Part shown: one piece after another, positions 9,698-17,614 of the stretch
Layout: each line of letters begins with the position of its first letter
Numbering within the stretch: the stretch's first letter is position 1
Source: Paenibacillus sp. An7
GTDB taxonomy: Bacteria; Bacillota; Bacilli; Paenibacillales; Paenibacillaceae
Assembly (NCBI RefSeq): GCF_009870785.1
Contig: NZ_WTWX01000013.1
Span: 44,336-108,335, forward strand
DNA: 64,000 nucleotides
Direction of reading: 5' to 3'
Made by a program: the position numbers and the translations under genes
The notes under the pieces: generated by a model
Seen by the model: the letters and a program-made list of their open reading frames with translations, nothing else
Databases searched by the model: none
What the model was told of the DNA's origin: nothing

Positions 9698-9712
9698 TTA
9701 GAATTATTATAA
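9698..9712. promoter_or_regulatory. PerR-like box upstream of the ZIP gene
   Basis: TTAGAATTATTATAA matches the PerR box TTATAATNATTATAA at 13 of 14 positions. A perR gene is present in this window at 59636. The rest of the 335-base gap 9594-9928 is AT-rich and holds an inverted repeat ATAAG-N7-CTTAT at 9835-9851 on the trxB side, with no further gene seen. Confidence 0.55.
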
Positions 9713-9928
9713 ATTATTTATTCCTTTTCCGTAAAGTTTACTTATAACATGAACGGGTTAAAGCAATTCATTATATTATTTCCCATTCGTATATGGATGA
9801 CAAGAGTTGATATGATATGCAGTGTCTTCCATGAATAAGGTAATAACTTATTGTATGCTTGTTCGCCCCTGGTTCATTCGAAGTTCATTTACTCTAGTGT
9901 TTGCGGAAGAAATCAGGAGGTAAAGTGA

Positions 9929-10876
9929 ATGTATAAATCAGTTATTATCGGAACGGGTCCAGCCGGCCTGACTGCAGCCATTTATTTGGCTCGTGCGAAT
10001 TTGAAACCACTCGTAATTGAAGGTCCAGAACCGGGAGGACAACTCACTACAACGACAGAAGTGGAAAATTTCCCTGGTTTCCCTGATGGTATTATGGGAC
10101 CTGAACTTATGGATAATATGCGCAAACAGGCGGAGCGCTTTGGTGCTGAATTCCGTACTGGATGGGTTAATAGTATTGATATGGCAGAGCGTCCTTTTAA
10201 AATTCAGGTGGAAGGACAAGATGAAATTGTTTCCGAGACGGTCATTATTTCCACAGGAGCTTCTGCTAAATACCTCGGTATTCCTGGAGAACAAGAAAAC
10301 GTAGGGTACGGGGTAAGTACTTGTGCAACATGCGATGGATTCTTTTTCCGCGGTAAAGAAATCATCGTAATCGGCGGCGGCGATTCTGCTCTGGAAGAAG
10401 CAAACTTCCTGACTCGTTTCGCTTCTAAAGTTACACTTGTGCATCGCCGTGAAGAACTTCGTGCTTCAAAAATTATGCAGGACCGTGCTCGCGATAATGA
10501 AAAAATCGAATGGGCACTGAATCGCACACCTGTCGAGATTCTTGCAGGTGAAAATGGAAGCGGAGTGAAAGGCTTAAAAGTGCTTAACAATGCTACCGGC
10601 GAAGAAGAAATGATTGAAGCGAGCGGTGTATTTGTTGCTATTGGTCATAATCCAAATACGACTTTCTTGAATGGTCAACTGACTACCGATGCAAACGGAT
10701 ATATTGTTGTTAACCCTGGCACGAGTGAAACGAATGTACCTGGCGTATTCGCTTGCGGAGATGTTCAGGATACGCGCTACAGACAAGCGATTACAGCTGC
10801 AGGCAGTGGATGTAAAGCAGCAATGGATACAGAAAGATTCATCGAGAGTCTTGAACACAGTGCAGTAACAAATTAA
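9929..10876 (+). CDS. trxB: Thioredoxin reductase
   Basis: 315-residue FAD/NADPH flavoenzyme that reduces thioredoxin. The FAD-binding [16 protein letters not shown] is at the N terminus, the redox-active CATC motif is at about residues 133-136 ([13 protein letters not shown]), the NADPH-binding [10 protein letters not shown] and HRREELRA follow, and the FAD-contact ACGDVQD is near the end. Length is typical. RBS AGGAGG lies nine bases before ATG. It is monocistronic with its own terminator. In many Firmicutes trxB sits beside clpP or hpr-related genes; that context is absent here. Confidence 0.96.
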   Translation: MYKSVIIGTGPAGLTAAIYLARANLKPLVIEGPEPGGQLTTTTEVENFPGFPDGIMGPELMDNMRKQAERFGAEFRTGWVNSIDMAERPFKIQVEGQDEIVSETVIISTGASAKYLGIPGEQENVGYGVSTCATCDGFFFRGKEIIVIGGGDSALEEANFLTRFASKVTLVHRREELRASKIMQDRARDNEKIEWALNRTPVEILAGENGSGVKGLKVLNNATGEEEMIEASGVFVAIGHNPNTTFLNGQLTTDANGYIVVNPGTSETNVPGVFACGDVQDTRYRQAITAAGSGCKAAMDTERFIESLEHSAVTN

Positions 10877-11007
10877 TACCTGAATCTATTTCATAATCAT
10901 TAAATTTGTGAAAATAATTCACCTAGTTTATATATTCAGATTGCAGTAAATAAGTGAATAGAATTTTGACTGATTTTATTCAGCCTGAGGTAATGCAATG
11001 GAAGTCT

Positions 11008-11039
11008 AAAGCCGTATCCTTTATGGATGCGGTTTTTTA
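11008..11039 (+). terminator. Terminator of trxB
   Basis: AAGCCGTATCC / GGATGCGGTT hairpin followed by six T. Confidence 0.85.
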
Positions 11040-11093
11040 TCTATATAAAGGGAATCATACGATAGTAGAATGGTAGAGTAGGAGCGATAATCC

Positions 11094-12419
11094 TTGAAAA
11101 TTAGTTATTATCTATGGGCACTGTTACTCATGTTCTTAGTGATGGGTTGTTCCAGGGAAGCAGCTATACCTGAGAAATCAGCCGATTCCTTAACGGAATT
11201 AAATAGTCACCAAGTAGAAAATAAACCGATTAAAGTAGAAGAAAATTCCGAACAGGGTCTCGATTATACGGAGTCACTTGAACCTGATGGTGTTATTTCA
11301 ATTGAAAAGTCCGACAAGTATAAGTCTGAACTCATGTCGATGACCTTGGAACAGAAAATAGGCCAGCTGATGATCTCAGGTTTCTCAGGCACAGAACTTT
11401 CAAAAGAAGAGGCACAGCTCATTGCTTCAGGCCGCATCGGCGGTGTCATCCTATTTAAGCAAAATATCGAGAGCAAGAAACAGCTGCTAAAACTTATTAA
11501 TGATATAAAATCATATAATCCTGCAGAAAAAAAACCGCTTTTTATCTCTTTGGATGAAGAAGGGGGGCGGGTGTCTCGTTTACCAGAGGGCAAAACGGAG
11601 TTTCCACCCAGCCTTATGATTGGGAAGAAGGGAGATGCAGCTTTATCGGAAGAAGTGGGCAGAGTGATTGGGGAAGAGGCTGGTGCTTTTGGTTTTAATG
11701 TAGACTATGCTCCTGTACTTGATATCTTTAGCAATCCGGCCAATACAGTAATCGGCGATCGTGCTTATGGCACCACCGCTGCTGAAGTATCCGTTCATGG
11801 GATCGCTGTAATGAAAGGACTCCAGAAAGCAGGGATGATCTCAGCTATAAAGCACTTTCCCGGACATGGTGACACATCGGTTGATTCACATGAAAGTTTG
11901 CCGGTTGTGAATAAGACGAAAGCTCAGCTAGAAGAAAGAGAACTGATTCCTTTTCGAAAAGCGATAGAAGAAGGAGCAGACATGATCATGGTAGCTCATA
12001 TCAAGTATCCAAAGATCGATTCCTCCGGAAAACCGGCGTCTCTTTCTTCTGTCATGGTTCAAGATATGTTACGAGGCGATCTTGGATACGATGGAGTTGT
12101 TATAACGGATGATCTTGAGATGGGTGCAATCGAACAAAATGTTGGCTCAGGAGAGGCTGCAGTTATGGCGCTTGAGGCCGGAGTCGATATCCTTTTGTTT
12201 GGTCATACTCCAGACAAAGTACTAGAAGCATATGAGGCTATACGAAACGCTGTAGAAACAGGCAGGTTGCCCGAAACCGAATTAGATAAACATGTGCTCC
12301 GAGTTCTGAAGCTGAAGGAGAAATATATACATTCAGTTGAGAAGCTAACGGAAGACGCACTTACCAAATTCGGCTCTGATGAGAACCAGCAAGTGGCGAA
12401 CCAGATGAAACAGAATTAA
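11094..12419 (+). CDS. nagZ: Lipoprotein beta-N-acetylhexosaminidase (GH3)
   Basis: 441-residue glycoside hydrolase family 3 enzyme that removes terminal N-acetylglucosamine, in Gram-positives mainly from muropeptides outside the cell. A lipoprotein signal is clear: residues 1-19 end in the lipobox LVMGC, with Cys19 as the lipidation site. A Ser/Glu-rich linker leads to the catalytic domain, which has the NagZ histidine loop KHFPGHGDTSVDSH and the nucleophile Asp in VITDDLEMGA. The TTG start at 11094 follows AGGAGCG. It lacks the extra C-terminal domain of B. subtilis NagZ (YbbD), so it is the short form. Monocistronic. Confidence 0.92.
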   Translation: MKISYYLWALLLMFLVMGCSREAAIPEKSADSLTELNSHQVENKPIKVEENSEQGLDYTESLEPDGVISIEKSDKYKSELMSMTLEQKIGQLMISGFSGTELSKEEAQLIASGRIGGVILFKQNIESKKQLLKLINDIKSYNPAEKKPLFISLDEEGGRVSRLPEGKTEFPPSLMIGKKGDAALSEEVGRVIGEEAGAFGFNVDYAPVLDIFSNPANTVIGDRAYGTTAAEVSVHGIAVMKGLQKAGMISAIKHFPGHGDTSVDSHESLPVVNKTKAQLEERELIPFRKAIEEGADMIMVAHIKYPKIDSSGKPASLSSVMVQDMLRGDLGYDGVVITDDLEMGAIEQNVGSGEAAVMALEAGVDILLFGHTPDKVLEAYEAIRNAVETGRLPETELDKHVLRVLKLKEKYIHSVEKLTEDALTKFGSDENQQVANQMKQN

Positions 12420-12466
12420 TGAACATCTCATGTGAAAAAAGCGGGGGTGTTATTTGAGATAAAATA

Positions 12467-12500
12467 AAAAGAGAGAGACGAAACTTGTCTCTCTCTTTCT
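12467..12500. terminator. Bidirectional terminator after nagZ
   Basis: AAAGAGAGAGAC / GTCTCTCTCTTT hairpin between convergent genes. Confidence 0.85.
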
Positions 12501-12529
12501 TAAATAAGGAATAAACAGCGAAACGTTAG

Positions 12530-12727
12530 CTAAAAAACAAACCACATAAACCACTGGAATATAAAATAGACGGCTACACCCGATAGAACATACCATAATG
12601 CCTGTCTTTTCTTACCCTGAAATAACTTGAGAATTCCTAGACTTACCAAGGGAGCAATAATAATAAGGAAAAGCAGGACCGTGATGAACATCGCGGCTGA
12701 AATATCGGAAGTATCCACATAAGTCAC
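12530..12727 (-). CDS. Small two-helix membrane protein of unknown function
   Basis: I do not recognise this gene. The best reading is a 65-residue protein from GTG 12727, which sits seven bases after GGAGAG; ATG 12742 would place that ribosome site within the coding sequence. Two hydrophobic segments are visible (about residues 11-35 and 44-64), separated by the basic loop QGKKRQ, and the C terminus is strongly aromatic (FQWFMWFVF). It lies between nagZ and xylR, convergent with nagZ and in the same direction as xylR but 155 bases downstream of it. Confidence 0.6.
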   Translation of the reverse strand: MTYVDTSDISAAMFITVLLFLIIIAPLVSLGILKLFQGKKRQALWYVLSGVAVYFIFQWFMWFVF

Positions 12728-12882
12728 GAGAGTTCTCTCCATTCCGTGCGTGAAGTATAGCTGCAAATGGGAACTTTGCAGTAATAAATGACACATAATA
12801 AGACTTATTATACCTTGGATACGAAAGGTAACGGTCCAGAAAATAGGGCGAATTTTTGTCTATTTCAGTAATTTTTTTACAT

Positions 12883-14043
12883 TTATGATCGAACACGAAT
12901 CTGCCCGAGAAATTGGGATATGGCTCCATAGGCAGAACCAATTAAGGTAGAGTTTGCTCCAAGTTCAGCGAATTCAATATGGAGACTACGCCGATGGTAG
13001 GGAAGTGTTCGCTCTGCAACAACGCTTTGCAGTGAGCTTTCTATATATTTTTGTGCTTTCGATAAGGGTCCCCCAATGATGATGCGTTCTGGGTTAAAAC
13101 TATTTACGATGTTTGTTATCCCCACACCGAGTCGGTGTCCCATGCTTTTATAGAGTTCAATAATGATCGGGTCACCTTTGGCAGCAAGGATCGTAAGATC
13201 GGAAGTGGAACGGGAAGGAAGCTGCAAGCTGGCTTCATCATACGCTTTTTCAGATGCATAAAGCTCCCAGCACCCCCGATTTCCGCAGGAGCACTGCTTT
13301 CCTTCTGCATCTATGGACATATGTCCTGTTTCTCCCGCATAACCCCATGCGCCTTTATAAAGTTCTCCATCAATTACAATACCAGATCCAATCCCAATGC
13401 CCGCACTGATGTATATCAGATGACGTGTTCCTCTAGCCGCTCCAAAATGAAGTTCACCAAGTGCTCCTGCATTGGCTTCATTATCAATTGTGACAGGGAG
13501 CTCCAGTTCTTTTTCTAACATCCTTCGAAGAGGAACCATATTCCAAGCAAGGTTCGGAGCAAATAGAACGGTTCCTTCTTCATCTACCATACCTGGTACT
13601 CCAATTCCCACACCAATGACACCATGTGGTGAAGGAGGCGCTTGATGCTGCAGCCCGTTCGTCATAGAGACGATAGAACTGCAGACGTATGACACGTCGT
13701 GACTTGTAAGAGGCTGAACATCCTCAGCAATAATGGATCCGGCAAGATCCGTTAGAACACCTCGTAAACGTTTCACACTGACTTCAAGACCCACCGCATA
13801 ACCAGCATGTTTATTGAATAGAAGCATAAGCGGTTTGCGTCCTCCGCTGGATTCACCTGGACCAAGTTCAGTGACTAAATGCCCATCTATAAGTTCCGCC
13901 ACAAGATTAGATACCGTTGCTTTATTTAATCCGGATAGAGTCGACACGTTGGCTCTAGATAAAGGTGCATGTTCCCGGATCGTATTTAAAATAATCGTTT
14001 TATTAATTTTTTTGACCAGAGCCTGATCTCCGGTTATAGCCAT
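12883..14043 (-). CDS. xylR: Xylose repressor, ROK family
   Basis: 386-residue ROK-type repressor. An N-terminal winged helix-turn-helix (about residues 10-65: NTIREHAPLSRANVSTLSGLNKATVSNLV) precedes a ROK sugar-kinase-like domain with GVGIGVPGMVD, the zinc-binding cluster CSCGNRGCWE, and an ISAGIGIGSGIVIDG loop. It is divergent from xylA, which fixes the role: it should repress xylAB and release DNA when xylose binds. A palindromic operator candidate lies at 14284-14308. AAGGGA lies about 10 bases before the ATG. The size fits Bacillus XylR. Confidence 0.93.
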   Translation of the reverse strand: MAITGDQALVKKINKTIILNTIREHAPLSRANVSTLSGLNKATVSNLVAELIDGHLVTELGPGESSGGRKPLMLLFNKHAGYAVGLEVSVKRLRGVLTDLAGSIIAEDVQPLTSHDVSYVCSSIVSMTNGLQHQAPPSPHGVIGVGIGVPGMVDEEGTVLFAPNLAWNMVPLRRMLEKELELPVTIDNEANAGALGELHFGAARGTRHLIYISAGIGIGSGIVIDGELYKGAWGYAGETGHMSIDAEGKQCSCGNRGCWELYASEKAYDEASLQLPSRSTSDLTILAAKGDPIIIELYKSMGHRLGVGITNIVNSFNPERIIIGGPLSKAQKYIESSLQSVVAERTLPYHRRSLHIEFAELGANSTLIGSAYGAISQFLGQIRVRS

Positions 14044-14283
14044 GAATCAGCACGTCCCTTCAGGATTTTACATTACATGATTTACGAAAAGTTCACGAAA
14101 ACTTATCGTTTAAGAAACATAAGTGAATCGATTTCATAATTCATTAAAACGATAAAATTTGTAACTATATATAGACAAATAGAACCATTTTGATTTATAG
14201 ATACTCTGATTAAAGCAACGAAAGGTATTATGAAATTAATTCAAGTAAAGTCTATTGTAACAGAAAAAAATGAGAATAAACAA

Positions 14284-14308
14284 ACTTTGTTTAACCAATA
14301 GACAAAGT
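14284..14308. promoter_or_regulatory. Candidate XylR operator
   Basis: Imperfect palindrome with left arm ACTTTGTTTAAC and right arm AATAGACAAAGT (nine of twelve positions symmetric). It resembles the Bacillus xylO core TTTGTTTAAAC and overlaps the -35 of the xylA promoter, as a repressor site should. Confidence 0.6.
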
Positions 14309-14328
14309 GGCAGATGGTGTGTTAGTAT
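14299..14328 (+). promoter_or_regulatory. Candidate xylA promoter
   Basis: TAGACA (14299-14304), 18-base spacer, TAGTAT (14323-14328), about 60 bases before the xylA ATG. Confidence 0.55.
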
Positions 14329-14333
14329 ATCGG

Positions 14334-14347
14334 TGTAAACGATTTCG
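14334..14347 (+). promoter_or_regulatory. Candidate cre (CcpA) site of xylAB
   Basis: TGTAAACGATTTCG matches the cre consensus TGWAANCGNTNWCA except at the last base. It lies just after the -10, where CcpA repression is typical. The remainder of the 345-base gap 14044-14388 is AT-rich and should hold the divergent xylR promoter, which I could not fix. Confidence 0.6.
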
Positions 14348-14388
14348 CGAATCGGACATTAGACCAATTAGAGGAGGGCTTTGTAACA

Positions 14389-15705
14389 ATGGCTTATTTT
14401 GAATCCGTTAACAAAGTTGCATTTGAAGGTAAAGAATCGAAGAATCCTTTGGCATTTAAATTTTATAATCCGGAAGAAGTCGTAGCAGGTAAAACAATGG
14501 AAGAACATTTCCGTTTCGGTATGGCTTATTGGCATACATTAACAGCAGGCGGTGCTGACCCTTTTGGTGCAGAAACTGCTGTTCGTTCTTATAATAAATA
14601 TTCTGGACTTGACCTTGCGAAAGTTCGCGTAGAAGCAGCATTTGAATTCATGGAAAAAATGAATCTTCCTTTCTTCTGTTTCCACGATGTAGACATCGCT
14701 CCAGAAGGAAATAGTCTGCGTGAGTTCTACAGCAATATTGATACCATCGTAGATCTAATTGAAGAACAAATGAAAGCAACCGGCAAGAAGCTGCTTTGGA
14801 ATACAGCAAACATGTTTACAAATCCGCGCTTTATGCATGGTGCAGCTTCTACATGTAATGCGGACGTATATGCACATGCGGCAGCTCAGATTAAAAAAGG
14901 TCTTGAAGTAGGTAAACGTCTTGGTGCAGAAAACTATGTATTCTGGGGCGGACGTGAAGGTTATGATACGCTGCTGAATACAGATATGGCTCTTGAGCAG
15001 GACAATATTGCTCGTATGTTCCATATGGCTGTAGATTATGCAAAAGAAATCGGTTTTGACGCTCAATTCCTGATCGAGCCTAAACCAAAAGAGCCGACAA
15101 AACATCAGTATGATTTCGATGCTGCCACTTCCATTGCATTCTTGCAAAAATATGGCCTCGATAAAGACTTTAAACTGAACCTTGAAGCTAACCATGCTAC
15201 ACTGGCAGGTCATACATTTGACCACGAGCTGCGTGTCGCTCGTATTAACGGTATGCTTGGATCACTGGATGCGAACCAAGGCGATCTCTTGATCGGTTGG
15301 GATACAGATGAGTTCCCAGTAGATATCTACGATGCAACACTTACCATGTATGAAGTACTTAAGAATGGCGGCCTTGGTAAAGGCGGAGTAAACTTTGATG
15401 CAAAAGTACGTCGTTCTTCTTTCGAACCAGAAGATCTGTTCCTCGCTCACATTGCTGGTATGGATACGTATGCGAAAGGTCTAAAAGTCGCTGCAAAACT
15501 GATCGAAGATCGCGTATTTGATAACTTTATCGAAGATCGATATGCAAGCTTTAAAGAGGGTATCGGTGCTGAAGTAGTAGAAGGAAAATCAACACTCAGC
15601 TCCCTTGCTGAATATGCTCTGAATAATGAAACACCACGTGCTAATAAATCAGGTCGTCAAGAACTTCTGAAAGCGACACTTAACCAGTATATCTTGGCTG
15701 ACTAA
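14389..15705 (+). CDS. xylA: Xylose isomerase
   Basis: 438-residue metal-dependent isomerase converting D-xylose to D-xylulose. Seen: the N-terminal [12 protein letters not shown], active-site His in [22 protein letters not shown], metal-ligand Glu in [29 protein letters not shown], and the aspartates of WDTDEFPVD. Length and motifs fit the longer class II enzymes of Bacillales. RBS GAGGAGGG precedes ATG by about 10 bases. It is first in a xylAB operon controlled by the divergent XylR. Confidence 0.97.
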   Translation: MAYFESVNKVAFEGKESKNPLAFKFYNPEEVVAGKTMEEHFRFGMAYWHTLTAGGADPFGAETAVRSYNKYSGLDLAKVRVEAAFEFMEKMNLPFFCFHDVDIAPEGNSLREFYSNIDTIVDLIEEQMKATGKKLLWNTANMFTNPRFMHGAASTCNADVYAHAAAQIKKGLEVGKRLGAENYVFWGGREGYDTLLNTDMALEQDNIARMFHMAVDYAKEIGFDAQFLIEPKPKEPTKHQYDFDAATSIAFLQKYGLDKDFKLNLEANHATLAGHTFDHELRVARINGMLGSLDANQGDLLIGWDTDEFPVDIYDATLTMYEVLKNGGLGKGGVNFDAKVRRSSFEPEDLFLAHIAGMDTYAKGLKVAAKLIEDRVFDNFIEDRYASFKEGIGAEVVEGKSTLSSLAEYALNNETPRANKSGRQELLKATLNQYILAD

Positions 15706-15765
15706 TACTTTATCGGCCTTGATCATGCCAACAGGACGCTGCAGCGTTAGTTAGACTTTACGGAT

Positions 15766-15813
15766 CGTCCCCGGCCTTTTTCGCCCGTATGCGAAAGGTG
15801 CGGGGACGTTTCT
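15766..15813 (+). terminator. Long hairpin between xylA and xylB
   Basis: Arms CGTCCCCG...CTTTTTCGC and GCGAAAGG...CGGGGACG, spanning 15766-15808, then TTTCTT. It may be a partial terminator or an mRNA-stabilising structure setting the xylA:xylB ratio, since no separate xylB promoter is evident. Confidence 0.7.
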
Positions 15814-15858
15814 TATGTAAAGGTAGAAATAAGTGGACATAGAGGAGGAAGAAAAACA

Positions 15859-17352
15859 ATGAGTTATGTTATTGGGGTGGATTTAGGAACGAGTGCAGTG
15901 AAGACGGTACTCGTGAACCGCAGCGGGGAAGTTTTATTCGAATCATCACAGCCGTATCCGCTGCATCAACCCAAAGCGGGCTACAGCGAACAGAATCCAG
16001 AGGATTGGGTTGAGCAGACGTTAGTGTCTCTTCGTAAGCTCATGGAAATGTCTAATATTTCGGCTGAGGAAGTAGCAGGTCTTAGCTTTTCTGGTCAAAT
16101 GCATGGGCTCGTGTTACTTGATAAGGATGGTCATGTGCTGCGTCCCGCTATTTTGTGGAATGACACACGGACGACAGCAGAATGCCGACTTATCGAGGAA
16201 ACGTTAGGTACGGATCTCTTACAGATTGCAAAAAACCGTGCATTAGAAGGATTTACACTCCCTAAAATATTATGGGTTCAAAAGCATGAACCTGAGATCA
16301 TGGAGCAGGCAGCCGTATTCCTGCTTCCCAAAGACTATGTTCGTTACCGGTTAACCGGCGACTTTGCAATGGATTATTCCGATGCGGCGGGAACGTTGCT
16401 GTTAGATATAGCAAGCAAAAGCTGGAGTCAGACGATTGCAGAAGCCTTCTCACTTCCACTTTCCCTTTGTCCAAGACTGGTCGAGTCTTTTGAAGAGGTG
16501 GGAACACTGCTTCCTGAGATTGCAGAAGCATCCAAGCTTACTGCAAACACGAAAGTATTTGCCGGGGGAGCAGACAATGCTTGTGGGGCGATTGGCGCTG
16601 GCATTCTGAATGAAGGACAGACGATGAGCAGCATCGGAACCTCAGGGGTTGTACTAGCTTATGAAGAGCGTAAAGAACTCGATTTTGAAGGGAAAGTACA
16701 CTTTTTTAACCACGGGGAGAAAGATGCTTTTTATATCATGGGTGTGACACTTGCTGCGGGGTATAGTTTGACCTGGTTTAAGGATACTTTTGCAAAAGAT
16801 CTTTCCTTTGATGAACTGCTTAGCGGCATTGATGCCATCCCAGCAGGCAGTAAAGGACTATTATTCACTCCTTATCTCGTTGGAGAAAGAACTCCGCATC
16901 CTGATGCAAATATACGCGCAAGCTTCATCGGCGTAGACGCCGGTCATTCTCTTGCTCATTTTGGACGTGCCGTACTCGAAGGCATCACGTTCTCTTTAAG
17001 AGAGTCCATTGATATTATCCGTGAATCCGGTAAGACAATTAATGAAGTTGTCTCTATTGGCGGCGGGGCTAAAAATGAAACATGGCTGCAAATGCAGGCA
17101 GATATTTTTAACAGCCGGATTGTGAAGCTCGAAAGCGAACAAGGTCCTGCTATGGGGGCTGCTATGCTGGCAGCTTACGGGTGTGGATGGTTTGATTCTT
17201 TACAGGCGTGTGCGGCAGCATTTATCCGCCCTGCGAAAACTTATGAGCCAAATCCGGAGACGGCTGCAGTGTACAATGAACTGTTCGCGCTCTATCAGAA
17301 GATTTACGGACAAACACGTGAATTAAATGAGAAACTCGCACAGTACAGATAG
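15859..17352 (+). CDS. xylB: Xylulokinase
   Basis: 497-residue FGGY-family kinase that phosphorylates D-xylulose with ATP to xylulose 5-phosphate for the pentose phosphate pathway. Motifs: the N-terminal phosphate loop GVDLGTSAVKTVLV, SFSGQMHGLVLLD with the sugar-contact residues, ILWNDTRT, catalytic Asp in AGGADNACGAIGAG, SSIGTSGVVLA, and the C-terminal VSIGGGAKNETWLQMQADIF. RBS AGAGGAGG precedes ATG by 10 bases. It is the second gene of the xyl operon, separated from xylA by a strong hairpin. Confidence 0.96.
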   Translation: MSYVIGVDLGTSAVKTVLVNRSGEVLFESSQPYPLHQPKAGYSEQNPEDWVEQTLVSLRKLMEMSNISAEEVAGLSFSGQMHGLVLLDKDGHVLRPAILWNDTRTTAECRLIEETLGTDLLQIAKNRALEGFTLPKILWVQKHEPEIMEQAAVFLLPKDYVRYRLTGDFAMDYSDAAGTLLLDIASKSWSQTIAEAFSLPLSLCPRLVESFEEVGTLLPEIAEASKLTANTKVFAGGADNACGAIGAGILNEGQTMSSIGTSGVVLAYEERKELDFEGKVHFFNHGEKDAFYIMGVTLAAGYSLTWFKDTFAKDLSFDELLSGIDAIPAGSKGLLFTPYLVGERTPHPDANIRASFIGVDAGHSLAHFGRAVLEGITFSLRESIDIIRESGKTINEVVSIGGGAKNETWLQMQADIFNSRIVKLESEQGPAMGAAMLAAYGCGWFDSLQACAAAFIRPAKTYEPNPETAAVYNELFALYQKIYGQTRELNEKLAQYR

Positions 17353-17367
17353 ATAGTGGCACCCCTT

Positions 17368-17402
17368 AATAACCGCTCCGAGATCTACGGGGCGGTTATT
17401 TA
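17368..17402 (+). terminator. Terminator-like hairpin after xylB
   Basis: AATAACCGCTCC / GGGGCGGTTATT stem; the following T content is low (TATTTATG), so strength is uncertain. Confidence 0.65.
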
Positions 17403-17614
17403 TGATCTATTTTCTAGACGAAGTGAAGATGAACTTAAGAGATAGGGTTTAATTAGCATGGCAGTTTATGTTAGAGTGTATGAGGTTTGCAACACATTTT
17501 CTAGCAAAAAGTTGGGTCTTTATCTTGAAATTTTTAAATGGGAAATATGGAATGTGATAGTTTATAGTATGATACAATGGAATAGATTGGAAATTTTAGG
17601 GGGGGGTATGAATT

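Noticed and set aside
9835..9851. Inverted repeat ATAAG-N7-CTTAT before trxB
   Set aside because: Arms of five A/T-rich bases are too short to call an operator; only mentioned in the gap description.
9938..10444. 168-codon antisense frame inside trxB
   Set aside because: The sense frame has all thioredoxin reductase motifs; the antisense product has no recognisable features.
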